DNA from: Tanypteryx hageni
Lineage: Eukaryota > Arthropoda > Insecta > Odonata > Petaluridae
Assembly (NCBI GenBank): GCA_028673005.1
Contig: CM054118.1
Coordinates: 3,121,410 to 3,185,409 of the forward strand
Length of the DNA: 64,000 nucleotides
Direction: 5' to 3'
Part shown: piece after piece, positions 32,070 to 43,470 of the stretch
Layout of the letters: every line of letters begins with the position of its first letter
How positions within the stretch are numbered: position 1 is the stretch's first letter
Notes under the pieces: generated by a model
The model's input: the letters and a program-made list of their open reading frames with translations, nothing else
Databases searched by the model: none
Told to the model about the DNA's origin: nothing
Program-made: the position numbers and the translations under genes

Positions 32070-32583
32070 TGAGTTGTGATTTTTATCGATCGCGAACCAC
32101 GTATACGTGGAAATGTTCCAGCAGAAATTATTATTTTGCGTTATTTAGGGAGAAATTATTTATTTAATATTTAATTGAATTTATATCTTGTGTACAGGAA
32201 AAATATTTCTGTGCTTTAATGTGGCCGTAAACAGCATAAATTAGTTTTTTACGTTACTTTAGAACCAGTATAATTGGCCGTGAAAAATTACGGATTATGC
32301 ACGTATGAAGTAGTAAATATAGTTTAAATTAGTTAGGCCAAAGTTTGATTCAAAATTGCAACGTAAATAAAAGAAATCCATGGCTCATTATCAACACTTA
32401 GTAAACCTTACAAAATAAATGTCTATTAAATCGCTATTATTACATTTGGATGATTTAAATCGTTCATCAAAGTTATTTGTATCATTTTTCATGTCGTTTA
32501 CTTATAACCCAACGCAACACAAAAATACGGATGAAAATGAAATCAGCAGAACCTCCCCCTTTTCCCACGTGCACCCTATATGG

Positions 32584-32861
32584 CAGTGGTTTCCAAACAG
32601 TGCCGCAGTAGATATTTATGGGTGTAGCGAAAAACTTTGTTTAGTAAATAAATCAACGATTTGCATGTGTTTGTGGGTAATTAGGGCAATAATGTATCTT
32701 CTAAAAAATTGATTATGTAGTACCATCAACAAATGGATGCGTCCAAATGTTGTAATACCCGATTCTAAAAATATATAAAGCTTGTCACAAGAGTGGGGTG
32801 CCGAAAAACCCTATTTATCTCTGAAAGTGTGCCGTGGCTTAAAAATGTTTGAGAACCACTG
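32584..32861 (+). mobile_element. hAT-type MITE 2
   Basis: Left end CAGTGGTTTCCAAACA; right end is the reverse complement of CAGTGGTTCTCAAACA. It is flanked by 8-bp duplications CTATATGG (32576-32583) and ATATATGG (32862-32869), 7 of 8 identical. The interior contains GGGGTGCCG and GTGCCGTGG, typical of this large hAT MITE group. It is 278 bp and non-coding. Confidence 0.8.
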
Positions 32862-32869
32862 ATATATGG

Positions 32870-35627
32870 ACACCTATCCTCTAAGACCCCTTCCCCCCTC
32901 TCTTTCCTCACACACACTTAAACAACGAAAATATTGGCACACTTGTTCTTTTAGAATCGTTTTTCGGTGAATTACCACTGAAGATGACAGCTTCATAGCC
33001 GAAATGCATGCATCGTTTTTATAACATTCTTGTGGCTATCGGAGGTATCTGAGACAAGTATTTTTTTAAAGTGGTTGTTCTTGAAAATTTTCAGCCATAA
33101 GGCGAGCTGGATAATTCCCTGTTGGGCGGAAACCAATGTTGCTTCGCCAAACCATTTTCTTATTTCTGCATTACCGCACCTATTGCGTTTTAAAGGTTTA
33201 ATTGGTTAGAAAACCTTTTTACGTGTCTATACTTAAAATATTTGACGGAAGCAACGGTTAGTTCTTTTTCCAAATGCACATCTGGGTCCATTAGAGTTTT
33301 TTTCTTCCGACCAGGACGCGGAATTCCTCGTTCAATCAGGCTTGGGTAAGGAATGGCGGAACGCTGGCATTCTTTCGACTCCCATCTGTTCTTCCTTTGT
33401 AATTACACGTTAGTTCCTGTAATCGAATCGGGAAGAAGTTAGTAGCAAGCGCAACGCAGGAGAGTAGACAATTAGGTAATTGTGTTTACCCCCTCCACCC
33501 GCCACCATCTGCAAGGCCAAATCCTGTTAAAACGTTTTTTTTATTCTCTTTACGTCAGGACCAAAACACAAAAGTACAAGAATGTTGCTGCATTTTTTAT
33601 CCACTGCGAAAGTCCATCTAAAGTTATAGGTAAATTTTGTAGAAGTATATTTATATTTTTTTTTAATTTTCAGTCAAAACTAAGTGTTTGAGTTTATTTA
33701 AAAATGTACATCGAATGATTAATTAGATGAGATATAAAAGTAAATTTTAAAACGCTCGTTTGATGTAATAAATTTATGCGTATAATTTCGCAGGTATATG
33801 AGCGACAAGAAATTTCATTACCGAGTTACGAACCCCGACTCTTAGTACACCTTTAAAAAATAGGAATAACTTTCAAGTCAGTGATTTGATAAACCAAATT
33901 ATTAACTCAATATATACAATAAAAACGAGTTTTGCGTGTATATATAGTATAATATATATAAGAGTTAGGATTAAAATCATTTATACCTGCTATATGAATC
34001 ACGTTCACATAAAGTATTTAAGTTTACTTTTACTTTCGTAGGGAGAACACCTTTAATAGTTTAAAAACTTAGTTGACTAATAATAATCAATGATATGTAA
34101 GGAAAAAGTATATTACTTGGCAAAATAATTACACTTTGATGAAGTTTCCGTTAGTGTGCCTACATCATATGACGAATGAATGTTTTATCCCCATCGCTTA
34201 GCCCGATTAGAATATGAGCACAGCCGAAATATTCCACGTATTGCTAGAATGCATATGATCATATAAATATATCAACTCGTGTTGTAAGAGATTTATATAA
34301 CACCAACTCCAAGAGCGACGCTAAAGAAATATTTCTAGTCCCGTTTCTACCCGCTGCCCCCTCTCTTTCACCCTCTCTGCACCCTTTAACATGGAGGACA
34401 GCACCAGGAGCAATAATCTGGATAAGGGTGGCAGTGCTAGGGATTTTAGGGTTCGGTTAAGAATGGGGTTGCATGGCGTAAAGTGAAGAGGAAGGGGGAG
34501 TGGTGATAGGAGTGGGTTGGAAGAGAGTCGCTCGAAGGATATACGAACAGAGATATTATATCCGAGGTTCTGGATTTCCAAGTGTTGGGAAAGGTTTCTT
34601 GGTAGGAGGAGGAGGGAAGTGGGGTAGGCGTGGTTGGAGAGAGTTGGGTTGCCAGAGACGACATGATGAAACACTCCGCCTCAGAATGGTGAAACGCGGT
34701 GCAGGTTCGGGAGAAGAGTATGTTTGGCCGTAAAAGAGAGGAAGAAGGTGGCTGGGCAGGATTCGGGCGACGAAGGAGATGACGCAGGGGGGAGGAGAGA
34801 GAGGCGCGGGGAGAAAATGATTAAGGGGAGGGAATTAATAAATGGCGGGGAGATTAGAGAAGGGATGCGGAGGATTTTTGACGCTGAGGGATAAATATGA
34901 GCTCTGTGGAAGGATAAATTGTTTCGTGCGGATCAGGGGAAATGTTTTTGAAACGTTTGTTATTTTTTCTTTCGGAGAGATCCAAGGAGGAGTTAATTAT
35001 GCTTGTGATTTTTTTGCGAGAAAAGGAATAGTTGGGTTCTTTAATGGTTGAAATGTCAGAAACCAGCGGTTATGTTTCATTTTATGTTCAAGAAGATTGC
35101 CTCGCCGTGAATCTTGATCGGGAATTTCAATTATGGGCGACCTCGGAAGTTGTAATCATGGAAAGTACGGTTGGGTCTCAGTACCTCAAACCTTGGAGAA
35201 AGACTGAGGTAAACCAAGTTATAAATTCAAGTTGCAGAGCTTCGCGCCAAAGTACGGGGATCCAGTGGTACAAAATGCCAATTAAATACGCGTTTGAGTT
35301 GATATGTAATTTAACGACTCCGCATTTTACATTTAGAGTCTGGATTATCCTATTCTATATTAATTTTATGGTGTAGCTGCATGCGTTAATCTGAAATTTT
35401 AGAGGCATGTAGACATAAACGTTAAAGCATAAGGAAAAATCTGAAAGTTTTGAAATGTGGACTAGTCATGAAGTAAATAATTTTTCAAAATAAAAATTTT
35501 CCCATAAGAAATAAATTGCGTTTCGATTTATATTCATAACTTTGCTTTATTAAATTAGTTATAATTAAGATAGAAACTCAAGACTTGGGCAGTTGTACGG
35601 CCGAAAAAACTTAGTACATATTTCTCA
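32870..35627. other. Intergenic stretch, no gene seen
   Basis: AT-rich with a G-rich segment at 34480-34830. Several frames of 60-117 codons exist on both strands but show no domain or codon pattern that I can support. Confidence 0.6.
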
Positions 35628-35639
35628 AAGATAGGTAGT

Positions 35640-35653
35640 CTGTCCGTAGACAG
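35640..35653 (-). other. 3' UNCG-tetraloop hairpin, RTE-B copy 1
   Basis: On the minus strand this reads CTGTC-TACG-GACAG: the same stem as in family A, with UACG instead of UUCG. Both loops are members of the stable UNCG class. Confidence 0.7.
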
Positions 35654-35661
35654 GTCCGTGA

Positions 35662-37300
35662 TTATTCTTGGTTAAACCTGGTTCTCCATATACTCCTATT
35701 TTCCACTGTCCTCTTTATATCTTGATAACTCTCTTTCCCTTTCAAATCGTCTATCAGCTGAAACCTTTTCCTACCTCTTTCCCTTTTCCCATCTAGTTTT
35801 CCTTCTAACACATCTTTAATCATACTCTCTCTCCTCATGTAATGTCCAACCCAGTTAGCCTTCCTCTTTCTGATAGTCCGTATAATCATTCGCTTCTCTC
35901 CTATTCTTTGTAGCACTTCATCGTCTTTCATCCTATCTGTCCATTTTATCTTCAGCATTCTCCTCCAAGTCCACATTTCAAAGCTTTCCAAGTATTTGAT
36001 GTCATTTTTCCTTAGCGTCCATGTTTCTGCCCCATACAATGCTACACTCCATACGTAGCATTTTATCAACTTCTTGCGGATATCTTCCCTTATATTCCCT
36101 GTAAGTAGTTGTTTCTTTCTCCTGAAAGCCGCTTTTGCTTTTCCTATTGTAGTTTTGATCTCATCCGTACATTTTGCCTCTCGTGTTATGATACTTCCAA
36201 GGTATTTATATTCTGAAACTTGTTCTAATGGCTATCCCCCAATAGTTATGTTCAGATTCTATTCTTTACCCGATATTCGAATGACCTTGGATTTTTCTGT
36301 ATTTATTTCCATACCGTATTTTCTACCTGTTATCACTAGTCTATTTATCATTTTTTGTAGCTCCTCTTCCTTTCTTGCTAGAAGTACTTGATCATCTGCG
36401 TATTTTACTGTTCTTATAATCCTTCCTCCAATTTTGAAATCCCCTGTGCCTTCTAAAGCTTCTTGCATTAGACTTTCTCCATATATATTGAATAGGGTTG
36501 GCGATAGGCAGCAGCCTTGTCTTACTCCTCTACCGATATTTATTCCGCAGGTGTCCACATTCTCAAACCTGACCTTTACAACTTGATCCTCATATAGATT
36601 CCTAATCAGTCTCCTGTCTATCCAGTCTACACCTTATCCTTTAATATCTTCATCAACTTTACCCAATTTACTCTATCAAAGGCCTTCTGCCAGTCTACGA
36701 AACATGCTCAGCTATCTTGACTGTATTCTATTGCCCTTTCTGATATGATTCTAACTACTCCTATAGCATCTCTGGTTTCTCGTCCTTTTCTGAAACCGAA
36801 TTGATCTTCCCCTATTATTTCTTCTGCCTTTTTCTCCAGCCTTTTATTAAGAATCCTCGTGATGATCTTCGATGTGTGTGACAGAAGGCTTATAGTTCTG
36901 TAATCTTTACACTGCATTGCCTTTGGCTTCTTCTTTAGAGGGATCATTGTTACTTATAGGAAATCCTGAGGCCACTCTCCCGTGTCGTAAATCTTATTAA
37001 TTAATTTCGTGATCGCTTTTAGTCCTTCTGATCCTATGACTTTAAGTATCTCAGCCGGGATGTCATCGCTGCCCGTGGCTTTCCCCTTCTTTAGTTCCAC
37101 TATTGCCTTTTCTACTTCGCTCTCCATAATACTTGGTCCTAAGTTGTCTTCTTCAATGTTTTCCTCATCTTCCAGTTCTATTTTTGCCTCTCCTGCCTGT
37201 TTGCTCTATAATTCCTTAATGTATTCTTCCCATGCCTGTGCTACATCCTTTGTTTCTGAGACTATCTTCCCATCCGTATTCATAATTCCCACACCATGAA
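35662..37300 (-). pseudogene. RTE-B reverse transcriptase, copy 1
   Basis: The frame is broken into 35662-36069 (ALYGAETWTLRKND, MWTWRRMLKIKWTDR, RKANWVGHYMRR), 36259-36558 (RGVRQGCCLSPTLFN and YADDQ at 36391-36402) and 36708-36947 (CKDYRTISLLSHTSKIITRIL, GEDQFGFRKGRETRDAIG). The early RT and linker lie at 36950-37300. The palm motif is readable only across frames near 36680-36710. The protein is the family B version of 129-1994. Confidence 0.8.
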
Positions 37301-37901
37301 TTCCATTAGATTTCTTATCTTCTAACTCGTGTGCTCTAGTGTACATCATATCGTACCGTCCTAACTTCTCCATTTGTTCTATTTCATCACATTTTCCTTT
37401 TATTCAATTTTCTCTAGCTTTATCTGTTACCCTTCTCAACTCATTGTTTAAACCCCTATAGTTTGCTCTACCTTCTTCACTGTTAACGTTTTATCATTTT
37501 CGTCTCTCATTTATTTTCTATATCCTTCGATATGCATGGTATTCTTATTTTCTTCTCTTGTTTTCCAATCTCTTTATGCAAGGTATCCTTGATACTGGTT
37601 ATAATTTCATTTCATTCTATATCAACGGTCTTTGGTTTGTTTTTCAACTTTCTTAAGTTATCTTCCAACTACATGCTGACTACATCTTGCCTTTCTTTCA
37701 GTTTTTCTAGGTCCCAGGTCTGTCTTTCTCTTCTCGTTTATTTATTTGTTTGAGCTTTGTACTCATGTCAAGTATTAGAAAGCTGTGATCTGAATCAATG
37801 TCCGCTCCTTGAAATGCCTTGGCATTCTTTATGCTGTTCCTGAATCTTTGTTTTACAAGGATGAAATCCATTTGGCATCTCATTCTATCTCCTGGGCTTT
37901 T

Positions 37902-38596
37902 CTATGTGTATAACCTTCGTTTATGGTTTTTGAACCATGTATTAGTCACTACAAGGCCTTTGTTGATGCAGAATTCTACGAGTTTCTCCCCTCCTCGATT
38001 TCTCTTCCCAAGTCCGTATTGCCCGACAACATTGTCTTCCTGTCCTTCTCCGACTATGCTGTTCCAATCTCCCATTATTATGCAGTTTACCTTTCCTCTT
38101 CCGTCTTCTTCTTCAATTTCATTAATTTCCTCGTAGATCTCATCTATTTCTTCATCGTCATGAGCTGACGTTGGCATATATACCTGGATTATCAACATGT
38201 CCACTGGGGCTGCTTTTAGATTTATTGCCATCAGTCTATCGTTCGTTGCTATTATCTTTGTCACGCTTTTCATCATATCTTTCCTAAGTACCAGAGCTAC
38301 TACCCTTTCCCCACTATTTCCTCCAGAATAAACTACCGTGAATTCTTCCGAGTCGAACTGTCCTTCTCCCTCCATCTAGTTTCGCTTAGCCCTATAATGT
38401 CAACTCTATTTCTTCTCATTTCTTCTTTCAAGTTCTCTAGCTTTCCTGCCTTTCTCATAGTTCTTACGTTCCAAGTCCCTATTCGTAATTTACTTTCGAC
38501 AAATGTTTTCCTCAAGGCGGTCCCCGCCCGGAGATCTGATTGGGGGACTATTTTACCTCCGGATTGTTTTACCTCGAGAGAACTCATATTGTCCAA
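37902..38596 (-). pseudogene. RTE-B endonuclease, copy 1
   Basis: APE-type endonuclease in two frames. 38333-38596 has LRIGTWNVRTMRKAGKLENL and IIGLSETRWRE. 37902-38375 has VYSGGNSGERVVALVLRKD, MLIIQVYMPTSAHDDEE, MGDWNSIVGEGQEDN and NTWFKNHKRRLYT. The frameshift lies near 38370. After RLYT a Trp codon (TGG in copy 3) is TAG here. Sequence that would contain the SDH motif follows at about 37760-37800 on the minus strand. Confidence 0.85.
38521..38555 (-). promoter_or_regulatory. Conserved RTE 5' leader stem, family B
   Basis: On the minus strand the sequence AATAGTCCCCCAATCAGATC continues to GGGCGGGGAC. GTCCCC pairs with GGGGAC, as in family A at 14575-14611. It lies about 50 bases ahead of the conserved endonuclease start. 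Confidence 0.6.
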
Positions 38597-38614
38597 CCAT
38601 ATAATCTTTAATAA

Positions 38615-38617
<3 letters not shown>

Positions 38618-38664
<47 letters not shown>
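38618..38664 (+). repeat. (AT)n microsatellite between two RTE-B copies
   Basis: About 23 TA units. The minus-strand copy ends at its left and the plus-strand copy starts directly at its right. Confidence 0.9.
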
Positions 38665-38667
<3 letters not shown>

Positions 38668-39444
38668 TTCAAAATTGGAGGAAGGATTATAAGAACAGTA
38701 AAATACGCAGATGATCAAGTACTTCTAGCAAGAAAGGAAGAGGAGCTACAAAAAATGATAAATAGACTAGTGATAACTGGTAGAAAATACGGTATGGAAA
38801 TAAATACAGAAAAATCCAAGGTCATTCGAATATCGGGTAAAGAAGAGAATCTGAACGTAACTATTGGGGGAAAGCCATTAGAACAAGTTTCAGAATATAA
38901 ATACCTTGGAAGTATCATAACACGAGAGGCAAAATGTACGGATGAGATCAAAACTAGAATAGGAAAAGCAAAAGCGGCTTTCAGGAGAAAGAAACAACTA
39001 CTTACAGGGAATATAAGGGAAGATATCCGCAAGAAGTTGATAAAATGCTACGTATGGAGTATAGCATTGTATGGGGCAGAAACATGGACGCTAAGGAAAA
39101 ATGACATCAAATACTTGGAAAGCTTTGAAATGTGGACTTGGAGGAGAATGCTGAAGATAAAATGGACAGATAGGATGAAAAACGATGAAGTGCTACGAAG
39201 AATAGGAGAGAAGCGAATGATTATACAGACTATCAGAAAGAGGAAGGCTAACTGGGTTGGACATTACCTGAGGAGAGAGAGTATGATTAAAGACGTGTTA
39301 GAAGGAAAACTAGATGGGAAAAGGGAAAGAGGTAGGAAAAGGTTTCAGCTGATAGACGATTTGAAAGGGAAAGAGAGTTATCAAGATATAAAGAGGACAG
39401 CGGAAAATAGGAGTATATGGAGAACTAGGTTTAACCATGAATAA
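38665..39444 (+). CDS. RTE-B reverse transcriptase, C-terminal fragment, open
   Basis: 260 codons without a stop, from just before the active site to the natural end. YADD is at 38704-38715, then KYLGSIITREAKCTDEIKTR, ALYGAETWTLRKND, MWTWRRMLKIKWTDRMKND, RKANWVGHYLRRESMI and GKRERGRKRFQLIDDL. It lacks the RT fingers, most of the palm and the endonuclease, so it is non-functional by truncation rather than by mutation. The intact frame suggests a recent insertion. Confidence 0.85.
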
Positions 39445-39490
39445 TCACGGACCTGTCTACGGACAGACTACCTATGATGATGATGATATA
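38665..39490 (+). mobile_element. RTE-type LINE, family B, copy 2, 5'-truncated in the RT
   Basis: Begins abruptly at DFKIGGRIIRTVKYADDQ, directly after the AT repeat, and ends with the UACG hairpin (39453-39466) and (ATG)n leading into (TA)n. It is very similar to copy 1 on the opposite strand. Confidence 0.85.
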
Positions 39491-39633
39491 TATATATATA
39501 TATATTTTGTGTTCTTTTACGTGGGCCTCGCCAACCTGAAGTCGTCTGATTGGTGAGTGTTTACTGGGTTTCCCCATCCCAACACCTTGTTGACATCCAT
39601 ATATCCATTTTACCTTTCCTTTTCCGTAAGCTG

Positions 39634-39636
<3 letters not shown>

Positions 39637-39696
<60 letters not shown>
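39637..39696 (+). repeat. (TA)n microsatellite
   Basis: About 30 TA units. A shorter run sits at 39486-39505. 39506-39636 between them is unassigned. Confidence 0.9.
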
Positions 39697-39698
<2 letters not shown>

Positions 39699-40596
39699 GG
39701 ATAATTGTTTTTCCAAAACAGCAATATCGAAAACTTTTTAAAACTCTCAGACACAAGAAAAGGAATTTTGAAATCTTCTAGATAGAGTTTTTTAGGTGGC
39801 GTATTTTTGATCAAAGATCTATGAATTAGTTCTCGCTAATTTAAAGTTTGAAATATGTATTAAAATAGTTTTCCGTTTTAGAGGGAGAGTAACTATACGG
39901 CTCCGCAGAGCTGCGAGGAGGAAGATTACTCGATTACCAGAAATAGTAAATTATAAATGCCATATATCTCAAAGTTCTTAATTAATTATTTTGAACTTTT
40001 TGTTTGTTTGAACGAATATTCGTAGGATGAAGGCTAAGTTGTTTCTTTCCAGAGAACTTTAGACTCGCTCTGTTTACTCCTTCGATTAATGATTAATGGA
40101 ATCCTCAGCATTGAAATAAAAAATTCCATATAAAAACCGTTTGAGCGAGATATAGAAATGATCTTAACAGCTTCCATTTTAATTGTTGAAAATCTTAAAT
40201 GAGATGTTTGCGTTTATTTAATAACTGTAGTTGCTCGTCCATACTGACGGGTGTTAATGAAACGAGTATTAAATTTAAATTAGAATAGTTCAAATTGTGC
40301 GCTAGCTAGGCGTTAGTTCAAAATATCATTTATATGTATGAGGTTCATAAATAACCACTTAAAAGTAACCAAAGTTGAAAAGTACTTAGCTCATGTTTCT
40401 CCTATAGTCAAAGCAAGGTTATCATAAACTTTTAATGGCTATGACTCATCAATTGGGATTTCGTAAATGCTTAATCTTGATAATAAATAGACTACCATGA
40501 AGATAACATGAAATTAGAGCTCCGAACTGTACAAGTGAGGACTAAGAGAAGACCAGTAACGCTTAAAACGTATTTGGAGAGTCAAGGTCTCATCAT
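39697..40596. other. AT-rich intergenic stretch, no gene seen
   Basis: No motif recognised on either strand. Confidence 0.6.
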
Positions 40597-42358
40597 TAGT
40601 CATCATCATCATAGATAGTCTGTCCGTAGACAGGCGCGTGATTATTCATTGTTAAACCTGATTCTCCATATACTCCGATTTTCCGCTGTCCTCTTCATAT
40701 CTTGATAACTCTCTTTCCCTTTCAATTCGTCTATCAGCTGAAATCTTTACTACCTCTTTCCCTGTTTCCATCTAGCATTCCTTCGAACACATCTTTAATC
40801 ATACTCTCTCTCCTAAGGTAATGACCAGCCCAGTTTGCGTTCCTCTTTCTAATAGTCTGTATAATCATTAGCTTCTCTCCTACTCTTCGTAGCACATCAT
40901 CGTTTTTCGTCCTATCTGTCCATTTTATCTACAGCATTCTCCTCCAAGTCCACATTTTAATGCTTTCCAAGTATTTGATGTCATTTTTCCTTAGCATCCA
41001 TGTTTCTGCCCCGTACAAAGCTATACTCCATACATAGAATTTATGAACTTCTTGCGGACATCTTTCCTTATATTCCCTGTAAGTAGGTGTTTATTTCTTG
41101 TGAAAGCCGCTTTTGCTTTTCCTATTCTAGTTCTGATCTTATCCGTACATTTTGCTTCTCGTGTTCTGATGCTTCCATGAAACTTGTTCTAAAGGCTTTC
41201 TCCCAATAGTTATGTTCAGATTCTCTTCTTTGCCCGATATTCAAATGACCTTCAATTTTTCTGTATTTATTTCTATATCGTATTTTCTACCTGTTGTTAC
41301 TAGCCTATTTATCATTTTCTGGAGTTCCTCTTCCGTTCTTTCAAGAAGTACTTGATCATCTGCGTATTTTACTGTTCTTATAATCCTTCCTCCAATTTCG
41401 GAGTCTCCTGTACCTTCTAACGCTTCTTGCATTAGACTTTCTCCATATATATTGAATAGAATTTGCGATAGGCAGCAGCTCAATCTTACTCTAACGATAT
41501 TTACTCCGCAGATGTCCGCATTCTCCAACCTGAACTTTTTATCTCGATTCACATTCTGCCAGTTTACGATACATACGCAGATATCTTGACTGTACTGTAT
41601 GGCCATTTCTTATTTTATTCTAGCTATCCCTATCGCATCTCTAGTTACTCGTCCTTCTCTGAAACCGACTTGATCTTTTTACCCAGTCTTTTATTAAGAA
41701 TCCTTGTGATGATCTTCGAAGTGCGTGACAGAAAGCTTATCGTTCTGTAGTTTATACACTGCATTTCCTTTGGCTTCTTCTTTAGAGGGATTATTGTTAC
41801 CTCTAGGAAATCCCGAGGTCACTCTATACGTCTATATTTGGCTCTACCTTCCTCACTGTTAACGTTTTCCCATTTTGTCTCTCATCTATTTTCTCTAGCA
41901 TTTCCTTAGTGATCCATGGTTTTCTGATTTTCTTCTCTTGTTTTCTAATATCTTTATACAAGCTATCTTTGATACTGGTTTTCATTTCTTCTCATTCTAT
42001 ATCCACGGTCTTTGGTTTGTTTTCCAAATTTCTTAGGAGATCTTCCAACTTCATGCTTGCTACATCCTGCCTTTCTCTCAGTTTTTGTAGTTCCCAAGTC
42101 TGTCTCTCTCTTCTCATTTTTCTTATTTGTCTGACCTTTCTACTTACGTCAACTATTAGAAGGCTGTGATCGAAATAAATATCTGCTCCTGGTAATGCCT
42201 TGGTGGTCTTTATGCTGTTCCTGAATCTTCGTTTTACTAAGATGTAATCTATTTGGCATCTCATTCTATCTCCTGGGATTTTCCATGTGTATAACCTTCG
42301 TTTATGGTTTTTGAACCATATATTAATTACTGCAAGGTCATTATTAATGCAGAATTAT
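40597..42358 (-). pseudogene. RTE-type LINE, family B, copy 3, with internal deletions
   Basis: The ATG tail (as CATCATC) and UACG hairpin (40620-40633) open the minus-strand element. RT pieces include YADDQ at 41355-41366. Two blocks present in copy 1 are missing: about 125 bp near 41540 (before the palm motif) and about 470 bp near 41830-41850 (linker). Endonuclease C-terminal sequence at 41992-42264 includes RMRCQIDYILVKRRFRNSI and ALPGADIYFDHSLLIV (the SDH motif reads FDH). The copy stops at about 42358 inside the endonuclease. It is the most eroded family B copy. Confidence 0.8.
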
Positions 42359-42599
42359 ATCATCGGTAGCGGATGTTAATTACGGGATGGTATTTTGCGT
42401 CCAGTATTTAACCTGTTGTTTGTTTGCGTGGAAGTGGAAATGAAATGAGAAGTAGGGGAGCAACGGTTAAACTATTGAGAGATGAGTGAAGCATAGTTCT
42501 GCGGTCGTTATTAATAACGGTGTTCTTGCACTTGTTGATAAACCTGATCTAGTTAGCGTCTAGTTTGTTTTCATTGTTTAGTGATTTTGAACAGTGTTA

Positions 42600-43470
42600 A
42601 ATTATGGATAGTGATAGGGTGGTTGTTTTCCTGTATATGTGCTGCTACACTTGATTTGTTAGTTCTTTAGTATATAATGTGTGCACTTTAAAGCGTGTTT
42701 CTAACATTCATTTTAACTGCCCTACGGATGTCTTATCATATGTCCCGAAAGATATTTTGTAAATTTTGGATTTTTGTGAAAACGGTATTGTCTTTTAGGT
42801 TGTGGGCAAGGTTGGAGAGTTAATTATTGTTAACATGTACAGTTTTAAGATGGTGTTTAGATGAAATATTACAGAGTTTGTTAGTGGCGGCGAGGCCGAA
42901 AGGGATTTTCATATATTATGAATTTGTGATGGATACGTTTTTAAGAATAGTGTTTTTATGTGGAGTTTGTGTTTAAGTTTTTAGGGTGTTTTCAGCTATT
43001 TTGGTGTTGTAACAATCACGTTTTACGAAGTTTTATGCAAGATCCGGTTCTGGAAAGAGGTACATGTAAGTGCCTGCGTATCATGGAGTGGAAAAGTGTA
43101 TGTGAGATGTGATGGTGGGAATTATGTGAAATGTATGTGTCCATATGTTTGGGTTTCCGGTCGATGTTAAGATTTAGCTGAAGGTCTTTTTACGTGTAAA
43201 TCGAAGATTCGAAGGGTTCTGTCTTGTTATTCGTGTGAAAATTGGATAGAATCGTACAGTTCATTAAGTTTTTGTAAGAACTTTGTGATGTTGATTTTTT
43301 TTTGTAATATTGTTGTTTTTGTATAATTACGGCAGTTTCCTTTATCTGCTTTTAAATAAAAGCAGCCCTTATTTTTGAGCGTTTTAATGGTTATGTGTTC
43401 CTGGTGTCTGCGGCGTTTCACATCTGGCTTTTTTGTAAGGCTCTGTTTTATTTGTGACAACTATGAAATA
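42600..43470 (-). pseudogene. Possible Penelope-like element fragment
   Basis: The minus frame 43227-43460 has KNKGCFYLKADKGN followed by a Lys-rich segment, like the start of Penelope-like RTs (K-x-D-x-x-I-x-KADKGN type motif). Further along, broken frames give NLAHNLKDNTVFTKIQNLQ near 42800, similar to the region close to the GIY-YIG end of such elements. Stops are frequent and no RT active site could be read. The assignment rests mainly on the ADKGN motif. Confidence 0.35.

Larger units (their letters stand above)
35628..38600 (-). mobile_element. RTE-type LINE, family B, copy 1
   Basis: Minus-strand element. The 3' end with the UNCG hairpin is at 35640-35653, the RT at about 35662-37200, the endonuclease at 37800-38500 and the leader stem at 38521-38555. 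It carries the full domain order but with stops and frameshifts. The 3' tail is short and lacks a clear ATG run. The 5' end lies next to an (AT)n tract at 38618. Confidence 0.85.

Noticed and set aside
34321..34750. ORFs of 72-117 codons on both strands
   Set aside because: Overlapping frames in a G-rich segment without a domain, signal peptide or consistent codon use.
38587..38666. Tyr/Ile repeat peptides from TA microsatellites (also near 39600, 45950 and 56100)
   Set aside because: Translation of (TA)n; not coding.
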